A stretch of DNA of 64,000 bases from Hanstruepera neustonica (GTDB taxonomy: Bacteria; Bacteroidota; Bacteroidia; Flavobacteriales; Flavobacteriaceae). The notes beneath the pieces were generated by a model that did no database searches, was not told the origin of the DNA, and saw only the letters and a program-made list of their open reading frames with translations. Below are positions 43,933-52,687 of the stretch, piece after piece. Both the position numbers and the translations under genes were made by a program. The stretch lies in assembly GCF_002895005.1 (NCBI RefSeq), contig NZ_POWF01000004.1:124001-188000 (forward strand), written 5' to 3'. The number at the start of each line of letters is the position of its first letter. Position 1 is the first letter of the stretch.

Positions 43933-44421
43933 TTAAGAAATGTCAATTCGTTTAGCTGGTTTTCTTTTGGCTTCTTCACGTTTTGGAATGTGGACACTTA
44001 AGATACCATCTTCATAGCCTGCTTTGATGTTTTCTGATTCTACTGTATCAGGCAATGTGAAGGTTCTTTTGAAAGAAGAATAGCCAAACTCTCGTCTGGT
44101 GTAGTTTTCTTCATCCACTTCATTTTTTGTTTTGGTATGAGCTGAAATGGTTAAAATATCATTATCCACTTCTACTTCAAAATCACCTTTTTTCAAACCT
44201 GGTACGGCCACATCTAAATGATAGTTTTCGTTGTCTTCTTTTATATTAACTGCTGGCAAGGTCATACCTGTATTGAAATTAGATAATAAACCAGTTCCTA
44301 AATCGGTGTCGAAAAAGTTGTCTAACCAAGATGAAAAACTTGGTAAACCAGTGACATTCTCTTTTTTTGCTAGTCTGTTGCCATTTTTTGGCATTGTTAC
44401 TAAATTATTCATGTTGTTCAA
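43933..44421 (-). CDS. Small heat-shock protein, Hsp20/alpha-crystallin family
   Basis: 162 residues. The alpha-crystallin domain covers about 50-145 (VAVPGLKKGDFEVEVDND, REFGYSSFKRTFTLP, KAGYEDGILSVHIPK, with the A-x-x-x-G-V/I-L-type signature), followed by a short C-terminal tail with PAKRIDI, the I-x-I/V-like oligomerisation site. ATP-independent holdase chaperone, cytoplasmic. An inverted repeat and a possible sigma-54-like element lie upstream. Confidence 0.93.
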   Translation of the reverse strand: MNNMNNLVTMPKNGNRLAKKENVTGLPSFSSWLDNFFDTDLGTGLLSNFNTGMTLPAVNIKEDNENYHLDVAVPGLKKGDFEVEVDNDILTISAHTKTKNEVDEENYTRREFGYSSFKRTFTLPDTVESENIKAGYEDGILSVHIPKREEAKRKPAKRIDIS

Positions 44422-44447
44422 AATTTATTAGTTAAACTTCTATTATA

Positions 44448-44480
44448 TGTTCAATATGCTATGAACAAATTAAATGCCAA
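44448..44480 (-). promoter_or_regulatory. Inverted repeat and sigma-54-like element upstream of hsp20
   Basis: TGTTCA (44448-44453) and TGAACA (44462-44467) form a perfect 6-8-6 inverted repeat. On the minus strand TTGGCA at 44480-44475 is followed by 10 bases and GT, close to the -24/-12 GG-N10-GC pattern but with GC replaced by GT. Regulatory meaning inferred. Confidence 0.35.
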
Positions 44481-44681
44481 GTGGTTTTTAATCTATTTTT
44501 CTGCCAAAATTTCTCCCCTACTCGTCATTTTGTCATTTTTTTGTTCCAAATCAAACACTTGATAGTAAGCTGTTTAAATGTTAAAAAATGTTAAATCATT
44601 ACTTTGTATTACATAGTACTGTAACAAATCTATTTTATGGTCGTCTATATAGTACATCAATCAATTAAAAGAATTAAAATT

Positions 44682-44771
44682 ATGAGAACTTTAGACAACA
44701 ATCAATTAACAGGAACATTCAGTACTACAAGAAGTAATACTTGGAACAGTAAAAGACGTTACAGATCGTAA
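44682..44771 (+). CDS. Tiny basic ORF (29 aa)
   Basis: ATG at 44682, stop at 44771, 29 residues, rich in Ser, Thr, Asn and Arg with a basic end (SKRRYRS). It is followed by the 44-codon ORF and a strong terminator, so the region is transcribed. No family recognised. It could be a small regulatory protein or a leader peptide; a chance ORF is not excluded. Confidence 0.4.
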   Translation: MRTLDNNQLTGTFSTTRSNTWNSKRRYRS

Positions 44772-44810
44772 AATCTGAAAAAATCAATTAATCAATCAAA
44801 AAAACGAATT

Positions 44811-44945
44811 ATGGAGGCAGTACATAAAATATCGAGAGACCATAGCGAATTCTTAAAGAAACCTTTTAAAAGAAGTTGTGAATCCGTATCATTCTCTAGC
44901 TGCCACAATACACTTTGGAAAGGTATAAAGCGATATTTACATTAG
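44811..44945 (+). CDS. Small basic ORF (44 aa)
   Basis: ATG at 44811, stop at 44945, 44 residues, basic, with two cysteines (RSCESV, SSCHNT). It ends 21 bases before a strong terminator, and lies 39 bases after the 29-codon ORF. A gene-like placement but no recognised homologue; could be a genuine small protein. Confidence 0.45.
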   Translation: MEAVHKISRDHSEFLKKPFKRSCESVSFSSCHNTLWKGIKRYLH

Positions 44946-44965
44946 TTTGAATTAGTTAAAAAATC

Positions 44966-44997
44966 AAGGCCAACGTGTTTCCGTTGGCCTTTTTTTA
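44966..44997 (+). terminator. Strong terminator of the small-ORF transcript
   Basis: Perfect 10-bp stem AAGGCCAACG (44966-44975) with CGTTGGCCTT (44982-44991), 6-base loop, T-tract. No longer gene lies between it and the hsp20 start, so it must end a transcript beginning in 44430-44680. Confidence 0.92.
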
Positions 44998-45067
44998 TGT
45001 TCAATTTTTATTGGTATTGTTTTTGTGTTATAGCTAATACGCTCAATATCAATTTAATTCTATACTC

Positions 45068-45625
45068 ATGAAAAACTATCGCAATTCCGAAAAAGTGAAT
45101 GCTGGTTCTATGGCCGACATTGCATTCTTATTACTCATTTTCTTTTTGGTCACGACTACCATAGCTACCGATATAGGTATTAACAGGCAACTTCCGGATA
45201 AGTGTCCGGATCATATGGACTGTACTAAAACCATTGCTGAACAAAATATTTTAAGAATTGTATTGAACAGTAATCAGGATATTTTATTGAACGATGAATT
45301 AACCGCTCTTGACCAATTGAAAGAAAATATCATAAAACATATTGATAATAATGGTGATAAAACCTGCACCTATTGTCAGGGAGCATCTGTTGATTACCAT
45401 TCAGACAACCCCAAAAAGGCCTTTGTAAATATTCAACATAGCCGAGATACCTCCTACGAATTGTTTGTTTCCGTTCAAGATGAAATATCTAAAGCTTATA
45501 ATGATTTAAGAACTCAATATGCTCAAAGCCTATTTCGAAAACCGCTATCAGAATTAACATACAGCGAATTGAAACAGGTGCAAGATGCTTATCCGATTCA
45601 AATGGGAGAACAAGTAAGCAACTAG
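45068..45625 (+). CDS. exbD: ExbD/TolR-family biopolymer transport protein (lone)
   Basis: 185 residues. A short cytoplasmic start is followed by one membrane segment (about 15-35, SMADIAFLLLIFFLVTTTIA), with the conserved membrane Asp at D17 that couples proton flow in ExbB-ExbD. The periplasmic part contains two cysteine pairs (CPDHMDC, CTYC). No exbB or tonB neighbour is present, so partners must lie elsewhere. The 3' end overlaps the convergent peptidase gene by 4 bases. Confidence 0.88.
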   Translation: MKNYRNSEKVNAGSMADIAFLLLIFFLVTTTIATDIGINRQLPDKCPDHMDCTKTIAEQNILRIVLNSNQDILLNDELTALDQLKENIIKHIDNNGDKTCTYCQGASVDYHSDNPKKAFVNIQHSRDTSYELFVSVQDEISKAYNDLRTQYAQSLFRKPLSELTYSELKQVQDAYPIQMGEQVSN

Positions 45626-47775
45626 TCCTCTATGCCTTCTAAATGAAATAGAAATGCATAATAAAGAGCTGTTCGCTTATATCTCTCGAAACGTCCGGAA
45701 GCACCACCATGACCTGTTTCCATGTTGCAGTCCATGATTAAGAGATTATCATCTGTTTTTAAATCTCTTAGTTTGGCGACCCATTTTGCGGGTTCCCAAT
45801 ATTGTACTTGGCTATCCCAATAGCCTGTTGTTACGAGCATATTAGGATAATCTTGAGCTGTAACGTTGTCATAAGGTGAATAAGATTTTATGTAATCATA
45901 ATAGACTTTATCATTTGGGTTGCCCCATTCATCATACTCAAAAGTTGTTAATGGGATACTTTCGTCCAGCATGGTAGTTACCACATCCACAAAAGGTACA
46001 GCCGCTATGACACCATTCCATAAACTTGGTTCCATATTTACCACTGCTCCCATGAGTAAACCACCAGCACTGCCACCCATAGCATATAAGTGTTCAGGAC
46101 TGGAATAGCCTTTGTCAACCAAATATTTTCCAGCATCAATAAAGTCGGTAAACGTATTTTTCTTATTCAATAATTTACCATTTTCATACCATTGGCGTCC
46201 CATTTCCTGACCACCACGAACATGGGCAATGGCATAAACGAATCCGCGATCCAGCAAGCTTAAACGATCTGATCTAAAGCTTGGGTCGGAACTATTTCCA
46301 TACGAACCATATCCATACAATAATAACGGTGTATCCGAACCAATAGCAATGCCTTTTTTATAAACCATGGAGATGGGAATTTTTGTTCCATCGGTAGCCG
46401 TAGATTCCAACCGCTCTGACGTATAATCATTGGCATTAAATCCTCCAAGTACAGCTTCTTGTTTTAATAACACCTGCTCTTTAGTATCCATATTATACTC
46501 ATAAGTGCTAAAAGGTGTCGTTAATGACGAATAGCCATATCGTAATATATTAGTGTCAAAATCCAAATTGGATGTTGGAAAGGCTGTATATGCAGGGTCT
46601 TTAAATTCCATATAAAAGTCTTCACCTTCCCATGGCATAATGCGAATGGTCCGCAATCCATTAAGACGCTCATTAATCACCAAATGATTTTTAAACAAAT
46701 CAAAATTTTCCAATAAAACGGTTTCCCGATGCGGAATGACATCTTCCCAATTGTCTTTAGTGGGTGATTTGATGGGCGTTTTTACTAATTTGAAATTTGT
46801 AGCATGGTCATTAGTGCGTATATAAAAGTCATCACCAAAATGATCGGCATAGTACAATAAATCAGATTCTCGAGGTTGTAAAACTTGCCAATTGCCATCA
46901 GGTTTGTTCGCATCTAAAAAACGATATTCCGATGACAGTGTTTGAAAGCTGCCAATGAAAATAAATGCTTTGGAATTTGTTTTAAATACACCAGTGCGGT
47001 AGGTATCGTCTTTTTCTTCATATACCATAACATCATCAGTTTGATCTGTACCCAAAACATGTTTGTAAACCTTATTTTGACGTAGTGTTTGTGGATCTTT
47101 AGTCGAGTAAAACACCGTTTTGTTATCATTGGCCCAAGTAGCACTACCACCCGTATTACTTAATTTATCAGATAACAACTCCCCTGTTTCCAAATTCTTA
47201 AAGTAAATGGTGTACTGACGCCTGGAAATAGTATCTATTCCAAAAGCCATTAATTTATTATCTGGACTAACATCCCTACTGCCAATTCCAAAATATGAGA
47301 ACCCTTTTGCCATTTCTGGGCCATTTAAAATAACTTCCTCACTAGCATTGTCTTCCAACTTTTTTCGGCAATACAAAGCATATTCACCACCTTCTTCAAA
47401 TCGTGTATAATAGGAATAACCATTGTCGTTTACAGGAACCGATTGATCATCTTTTTTTATTCTGCCTACCATTTCATTGAATAACCTATCTTGAAAAGCA
47501 TCGGTATGTTGCATGACTTCATTTAAATAGTTGTTCTCCTCATTGAGATAATTTACAACATCCTGTGTCTGTTCATCTGGGTTTTCAGCACTCTTTTGCT
47601 CATCAGTCAAACGCATCCAAAAATAGTTATCCAATCGCGTATCATCATGAATAACATGATTCACAGGAAATTTTTTGGCTACTGGAGCCTTAATAGTTTC
47701 TGATGATTCTTTCTTTGAATTGGATTGACAGCCAATAATAAGAAGCAATAGGATTGATAAAGGACGTAATTTCAT
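45622..47775 (-). CDS. S9 prolyl-oligopeptidase family lipoprotein (protease II-like)
   Basis: 717 residues with lipobox (LLLIIGC, Cys16). The N-terminal beta-propeller (about 60-430) precedes the alpha/beta hydrolase domain. The triad is S569 (GGSAGG), D654 (GYWDSQ) and H689 (GHGGASG). The YGSYG oxyanion segment and a full length fit oligopeptidase B/PtrB. Likely cleaves short basic peptides in the envelope. Orphan transcription unit. Confidence 0.92.
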   Translation of the reverse strand: MKLRPLSILLLLIIGCQSNSKKESSETIKAPVAKKFPVNHVIHDDTRLDNYFWMRLTDEQKSAENPDEQTQDVVNYLNEENNYLNEVMQHTDAFQDRLFNEMVGRIKKDDQSVPVNDNGYSYYTRFEEGGEYALYCRKKLEDNASEEVILNGPEMAKGFSYFGIGSRDVSPDNKLMAFGIDTISRRQYTIYFKNLETGELLSDKLSNTGGSATWANDNKTVFYSTKDPQTLRQNKVYKHVLGTDQTDDVMVYEEKDDTYRTGVFKTNSKAFIFIGSFQTLSSEYRFLDANKPDGNWQVLQPRESDLLYYADHFGDDFYIRTNDHATNFKLVKTPIKSPTKDNWEDVIPHRETVLLENFDLFKNHLVINERLNGLRTIRIMPWEGEDFYMEFKDPAYTAFPTSNLDFDTNILRYGYSSLTTPFSTYEYNMDTKEQVLLKQEAVLGGFNANDYTSERLESTATDGTKIPISMVYKKGIAIGSDTPLLLYGYGSYGNSSDPSFRSDRLSLLDRGFVYAIAHVRGGQEMGRQWYENGKLLNKKNTFTDFIDAGKYLVDKGYSSPEHLYAMGGSAGGLLMGAVVNMEPSLWNGVIAAVPFVDVVTTMLDESIPLTTFEYDEWGNPNDKVYYDYIKSYSPYDNVTAQDYPNMLVTTGYWDSQVQYWEPAKWVAKLRDLKTDDNLLIMDCNMETGHGGASGRFERYKRTALYYAFLFHLEGIED

Positions 47776-47827
47776 GGTTTGGTTTGTTATGATTAAACAA
47801 TAAAGTAACGAAAAAAAAAGAACTTTT

Positions 47828-48235
47828 TTAGTCTACGGATTCTTCCGATTCTAGAACGCCATAAGCAATCTCAACTTTTTTTCTTCCCCAATTTTTGGCA
47901 GCTTTAACATCTGTACCCATATAAATATCAATACGTTTTTTCCAACGATAATGCATTTTATCTTTTACATAATACAGCCCTTCCATGCCCTCGATAGCCA
48001 CTGGCGTGTTATGCTTTAATCCTAAAGATAATAAATCGCGAGAAACAGCTATGTATTTCATGCCAGGTTTAAGGCTATCTCCAAAGGCTGTAATATGAGG
48101 ATTACTGTTGGTTTGATAGGCTAATGAATTATAGGCAGTGGCAGTAACCTGAAGGGTTTTCCATGTGTAATTATCTTCTGGATTGTCTTTACAAGCTAGA
48201 AATAGTATTAAGAACAGTATAATAAAACGATACAT
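47828..48235 (-). CDS. 3D-domain lipoprotein
   Basis: 135 residues, lipobox LFLAC (Cys15). The 3D (three Asp) double-psi barrel is recognisable: VTATAYNS, AFGDSLKPGMKYIAVSRD, with DKMHYRWKKRIDIYMG, the segment holding the second and third Asp. It resembles RlpA/MltA-type lytic-transglycosylase domains, so a cell-wall role is likely. Activity not shown. Confidence 0.85.
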   Translation of the reverse strand: MYRFIILFLILFLACKDNPEDNYTWKTLQVTATAYNSLAYQTNSNPHITAFGDSLKPGMKYIAVSRDLLSLGLKHNTPVAIEGMEGLYYVKDKMHYRWKKRIDIYMGTDVKAAKNWGRKKVEIAYGVLESEESVD

Positions 48236-48308
48236 GTCAAATGGCTAATTGACCTAAATATACGTTTCTTTTTAATGCCATGAAAGATTTTAACTTAAGG
48301 CCAATAAA

Positions 48309-50285
48309 CTAATAGGCCAACAAATCCTTCAGTGCTGCTTCAAATTGTCCTTTTGCTAAATATTGTTGTTCAAGCTGACCAATAAATGGAATAGGCGTCT
48401 CCATACTGGCAACCCGTTTTACGGGAGCATCCAGTTGTTCAAAGCAATTTTCCATGATTATTGCTGCAATATCAGATGCTATACCACCAAATAATGAGTC
48501 TTCCTGTAATATAATTGCACGTCCAGTCTTTCTAACAGATTCAAAAATAGCATCAACATCCAAAGGTTGTAATGTTCGCAAATCAATCAAATCGGCTTTA
48601 ATGTCAGCATTGTTATCCAATGTTTCTATGGCCCAGTGCACAGCCGCACCATAGGAAATGATGGTTACGTCGTCACCTTCGCGTAACAGAGAGGCTTTCC
48701 CAAAAGGTAAAGTGTAATAGTCCTTAGGGACTTTTTGACGAACGCTACGATATAAGGCTTTATGCTCAAAAAACAATACGGGATTTGGGTCATTAATGGC
48801 TGTAGCCAATAAACCTTTGGCATCAAAGGGGAAAGCCGGGTATACTACCTTTAATCCGGGAGTTTTAGTAAACCAGGCCTCATTGGTTTGCGAATGGAAT
48901 GGACCAGCTGCAACACCAGCTCCACAAGGCATCCTCACCACAACATCAGCCTCTTGGGACCAACGATAATGCGATTTAGCTAAATAATTGACAATGGGAT
49001 TAAATCCAGAAGACACGAAATCAGCAAACTGCATTTCAACAACTGCTTTCATACCTGCAATTGATAGCCCCATACCAGCTTCAACAATTGCCGATTCGCA
49101 GATGGGCGTATTTCGAACGCGATCACGACCAAATTGTTCGACAAAGCCTTCTGTTATTTTGAAAACACCACCATATTCGGCTATATCCTGTCCCATAATA
49201 ACCAAATCAGGATGTTGCTCCATAGATTGTTTTAAACCTTCCGAAATAGCATCAATCAAACGAAGTTCTACCGTTTTAGAATCCGTATTAATATCCTGAT
49301 ATTGAAATGGTTTATAGACATCATGTAACTCATTACTTTCATTTGGAATAATGGGTTCTTCATCAAAAGCCATTTGAAGATGTTCATTAATTTCATGAAC
49401 AATATCTTCTTTTAGAGCGACTTCAACAGGTTCGGTCAATATCCCTGAATCTCTTAAAAATGCTTGATAATTTTCAACAGGGTCTTTTTTTGCCCAAGCA
49501 TCCATAAGTTCTTGTGGTACATATTTTGTACCACTAGCCTCTTCGTGACCTCGCATTCTAAATGTTTTGAATTCCAATAAAACAGGTCTCGGATTATTTC
49601 GGATACTTTCAGCAATTTCGTTTACTTTAGTGTATACTTCAACAATATTGTTGCCATCAATAATATGAGATTCCATACCATAGCCCAATCCTCTATCAGC
49701 AATATTTTCACAGCGATACTGCTCGGAAGTTGGTGTTGATAGTCCATAGCCATTGTTTTCAACACAAAACATAACAGGCAGCTCCCAAACTGATGCCACA
49801 TTTAATGCCTCATGGAAATCCCCTTCGCTAGTACCTCCTTCACCTGTAAACACAGCAGTTACTTGATTTTTGTTCTTTAGCTTGCTAGCCAATGCAATAC
49901 CATCGGCAACACCCATTTGAGGACCTAAATGGGAAATCATCCCCACGATTTTAAACTCCTGAGTGCCAAAATGAAATGACCTATCACGCCCTTTTGTAAA
50001 TCCATTGGACTTACCCTGCCATTGACTAAACAAGCGATATAAAGGAATTTCACGTGTCGTGAATACGCCTAAATTTCTATGCATCGGTAAAATATACTCA
50101 TCAGTGTGCATGGCCATAGTGACACCAACCGCAATGGCTTCTTGACCAATTCCAGAAAACCATTTCGAGATTTTACCTTGTCTAAGAAGAATTAACATCT
50201 TTTCTTCAATCAACCTGGGCTTCAACATATTTTTGTATAATTCCAGTAGTTTGTTGTTATCCAGGTTCGAAATTTGGTAATCCAT
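48309..50285 (-). CDS. Alpha-ketoacid dehydrogenase E1, fused alpha and beta subunits
   Basis: 658 residues from the ATG at 50285, chosen because the -7 box at 50329 leaves almost no leader for the ATG at 50315. The N-terminal half is E1 alpha: thiamine-diphosphate GGTSEGDFHEALNVASVW with ENNGYGLSTP. The C-terminal half is E1 beta: EAGMGLSIAGMKAVVEMQFADF and MPCGAGVAAGPFHSQ. The fusion is common in Bacteroidetes branched-chain or acetoin-type E1. Needs E2 and E3 encoded elsewhere. Substrate not decided. Confidence 0.9.
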   Translation of the reverse strand: MDYQISNLDNNKLLELYKNMLKPRLIEEKMLILLRQGKISKWFSGIGQEAIAVGVTMAMHTDEYILPMHRNLGVFTTREIPLYRLFSQWQGKSNGFTKGRDRSFHFGTQEFKIVGMISHLGPQMGVADGIALASKLKNKNQVTAVFTGEGGTSEGDFHEALNVASVWELPVMFCVENNGYGLSTPTSEQYRCENIADRGLGYGMESHIIDGNNIVEVYTKVNEIAESIRNNPRPVLLEFKTFRMRGHEEASGTKYVPQELMDAWAKKDPVENYQAFLRDSGILTEPVEVALKEDIVHEINEHLQMAFDEEPIIPNESNELHDVYKPFQYQDINTDSKTVELRLIDAISEGLKQSMEQHPDLVIMGQDIAEYGGVFKITEGFVEQFGRDRVRNTPICESAIVEAGMGLSIAGMKAVVEMQFADFVSSGFNPIVNYLAKSHYRWSQEADVVVRMPCGAGVAAGPFHSQTNEAWFTKTPGLKVVYPAFPFDAKGLLATAINDPNPVLFFEHKALYRSVRQKVPKDYYTLPFGKASLLREGDDVTIISYGAAVHWAIETLDNNADIKADLIDLRTLQPLDVDAIFESVRKTGRAIILQEDSLFGGIASDIAAIIMENCFEQLDAPVKRVASMETPIPFIGQLEQQYLAKGQFEAALKDLLAY

Positions 50286-50328
50286 ATTGTTTAGTGTAGA
50301 CACGTTTGAGATCATAAAATTTGTTTGT

Positions 50329-50336
50329 CAAATATA
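50329..50336 (-). promoter_or_regulatory. -7 promoter box of the E1 gene
   Basis: On the minus strand TATATTTG, an exact TAnnTTTG, 13 bases before the ATG at 50315 and 43 before the ATG at 50285. It supports the downstream start. Confidence 0.5.
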
Positions 50337-50404
50337 GTATAATTTGATATTTGGTATTAAAAATGAATGAATAATTAAGTGTTCTAAACTTTGTAATGTT
50401 TTCG

Positions 50405-50412
50405 TACATTTG
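50405..50412 (+). promoter_or_regulatory. -7 promoter box of the 50440 operon
   Basis: TACATTTG fits TAnnTTTG, 27 bases before the first start codon of a five-gene operon. Confidence 0.55.
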
Positions 50413-50439
50413 TAATACATTCCTTTAAAATTTTATATA

Positions 50440-51390
50440 ATGAATAGTATACCCAGTGTAAATTTGAACGATTTCATATCAGGTGATCCTGTTAGAAAAC
50501 AAAAGTTTGTTGACGAAATTGGCAAGGCCTACGAAGAAATTGGTTTTGTTGCTCTCAAAGGGCATTTTTTAGACGATGCATTAGTCGACAAATTATATGA
50601 TGAGGTCAAAAATTTCTTTGCTTTACCGTTGGAAACAAAGCAAAAATATGAGATTCCTGGTATTGGTGGTCAACGCGGTTACATTTCATTTGGAAAAGAA
50701 AGTGCCAAAGGTAAAAAGGAAGGCGATTTAAAAGAATTTTGGCATTTTGGACAATATGTTGAGGATAATCCTAAATTAGAAAAAGAATACCCGAAAAATG
50801 TTGAGGTTGAAGAGTTACCTGAATTCAATAGAATTGGTAAAGAAACCTATCGCATGTTGGAGAAAACAGCAAAATATGTTTTAAGGGCATTGGCATTGCA
50901 CTTGGGACTGGAAGAAACTTATTTTGACAACTACATTCACAATGGTAATAGTATTTTAAGACCTATACACTATCCTCCTATTTTGGAAGAGCCTAAAAAT
51001 GCGGTTCGTGCTGCTGCGCATGGCGATATTAACTTAATCACCTTGTTGATGGGCGCACAAGGTCGCGGACTTCAAGTACAAAACCATAACGGTGAATGGT
51101 TAGACGCCATTGCAGAGCCTGATGAGTTGATGATAAATGTTGGTGATATGTTATCACGCCACACTAATAATAAATTAAAATCCACCATTCACAGGGTTAT
51201 CAATCCGCCAAGGGAACTTTGGGGGACATCTAGATATTCCATTCCATTTTTTATGCACCCAATTAGTGACATGAAATTAAATGTACTAGAAAGCTGTGTC
51301 GATGCGGACAACCCAAAACAATTTGAGGATATAACCGCAGGTGAATTCCTCAATGAGCGTCTGATTGAATTAGGCCTTATCAAAAAGTAA
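50440..51390 (+). CDS. Isopenicillin-N-synthase-like 2-oxoglutarate/Fe(II) oxygenase
   Basis: 316 residues. N-terminal DIOX_N region (IPSVNLNDF) and the 2OG-FeII core with H194-G-D196 and H251 as iron ligands and R265-Y-S267 as the 2-oxoglutarate clamp. Length and motifs are complete, so it is probably active. Soluble cytoplasmic oxygenase, substrate unknown. First gene of a tightly packed operon with SUI1, DUF1835, a nucleoside phosphorylase and a binding protein. Confidence 0.92.
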   Translation: MNSIPSVNLNDFISGDPVRKQKFVDEIGKAYEEIGFVALKGHFLDDALVDKLYDEVKNFFALPLETKQKYEIPGIGGQRGYISFGKESAKGKKEGDLKEFWHFGQYVEDNPKLEKEYPKNVEVEELPEFNRIGKETYRMLEKTAKYVLRALALHLGLEETYFDNYIHNGNSILRPIHYPPILEEPKNAVRAAAHGDINLITLLMGAQGRGLQVQNHNGEWLDAIAEPDELMINVGDMLSRHTNNKLKSTIHRVINPPRELWGTSRYSIPFFMHPISDMKLNVLESCVDADNPKQFEDITAGEFLNERLIELGLIKK

Positions 51391-51394
51391 ATTG

Positions 51395-51724
51395 ATGGAT
51401 TTACAAGATCAATTAAAAAATCTGTTTCCCGATCATGTATCTGAAAATGATGATTCCAATGATAAGGAAGGGTCTAATATTTGGCTACAGGACGATCCCA
51501 TCATTTGTAAATATGAAAAGCGTAAGGGTAAACCCATAACCATATTAGAAGGTTATACGGGGGCTACTGAAGATTTTAAGCAATTGGCAAAAGAACTAAA
51601 AACAACCTTAAGTGTTGGTGGTAGCTTTAAGGACGATAAGATTATTATACAAGGTGATTATCGGGATAAAATTATGGAAATCTTAAAAGATAAAGGCTTT
51701 GCGGTCAAACGTGTAGGCGGCTAA
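51395..51724 (+). CDS. SUI1/YciH translation-initiation-factor-like protein
   Basis: 109 residues from the ATG at 51395. The SUI1 fold covers about 38-108 (KRKGKPITILEGYTGATEDF, TTLSVGGSFKD, KIMEILKDKGFAVKRVGG). Acidic N-terminal extension as in bacterial YciH. It binds the ribosomal small subunit and may proofread start codons (family). Its stop is adjacent to the next start codon, so the genes are translationally linked. Confidence 0.93.
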   Translation: MDLQDQLKNLFPDHVSENDDSNDKEGSNIWLQDDPIICKYEKRKGKPITILEGYTGATEDFKQLAKELKTTLSVGGSFKDDKIIIQGDYRDKIMEILKDKGFAVKRVGG

Positions 51725-52687
51725 ATGGAAAATACCATACTCCATATTACCAATGGCGGAAGCCTAACGGACTATCTAAAAGAATTGGATTTTAAAGGTC
51801 ATATTCTAACTTGGCATGAAATGCTCTGCGAAGGAAGTACTACATCACAAATAGATACAACAACTTTTCTAAACTTAAGAAAGGCTTTTTTGAGCACGTA
51901 TTATGATATTGAAATTGATGAGTATCAATTTCACAATGAATTATCAGTTTTAGATGATGTATCTTCTTTTTCCAAAATTGTCCTCTGGTTTGAGTACGAT
52001 TTATTCTGTCACATCAATCTTTTGGCCGTTATCAGTCTACTCAAAGAAAAAGCTATTTCATTACCAATATATTTAGTGTGCAGTGGCCATATTGAAGGCG
52101 AACGTAACTTAAAAGGATTAAGTGAATTGAATCAAAAGCAACTTTTTGACCACTTTGATTCCAAAATTCTTTTGACTGAAGAAGATATCGATTTAGCCAT
52201 AACTATTTGGCGAATCTACTGTGGTAAAGACCATAATTTATTGAAACCTTATGTCACAAAAAAATCATCTTTCAAATACTTAAACAATTGTATTAAAGCT
52301 CATTTTGGAAGATTTCCGGATATTAAAAGTGGTTTATCAATTTTAGAAAAAAACATCTTAAGCATAATCAAGGATAACGACATTAATTCCAGACATCATT
52401 TATTAGGTTATATTTTAAACTATCAAGGTTATTACGGATATGGTGATACTCAAATTAATAGATTGATAGATAATTTAGTTATTTTCTTTAATGAAACTGA
52501 AACTGGGATTACCTTAAACAGAAAGGGTCACGAAGCACTTTTAAGTTCCCATAATTTTGCTCTAGAAATCAATAACAATATATCCTATGGAGGAATAAAC
52601 CGATTGGATTACTATTATAGTGAAGAAAGAAAAATACTCGTAAAAAACCCAGTACCATGCCCATTAAAGAATCTGAACTTATACTAA
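51725..52687 (+). CDS. DUF1835 family protein
   Basis: 320 residues, cytoplasmic. The N-terminal LHITNGGSLTDYLKELDF with ILTWHEMLCEG is the DUF1835 signature. Function unknown; the fold may be nucleotide-handling. Start directly follows the SUI1 stop; its 3' end overlaps the phosphorylase gene by 31 bases, as expected in a compact operon. Confidence 0.85.
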   Translation: MENTILHITNGGSLTDYLKELDFKGHILTWHEMLCEGSTTSQIDTTTFLNLRKAFLSTYYDIEIDEYQFHNELSVLDDVSSFSKIVLWFEYDLFCHINLLAVISLLKEKAISLPIYLVCSGHIEGERNLKGLSELNQKQLFDHFDSKILLTEEDIDLAITIWRIYCGKDHNLLKPYVTKKSSFKYLNNCIKAHFGRFPDIKSGLSILEKNILSIIKDNDINSRHHLLGYILNYQGYYGYGDTQINRLIDNLVIFFNETETGITLNRKGHEALLSSHNFALEINNNISYGGINRLDYYYSEERKILVKNPVPCPLKNLNLY

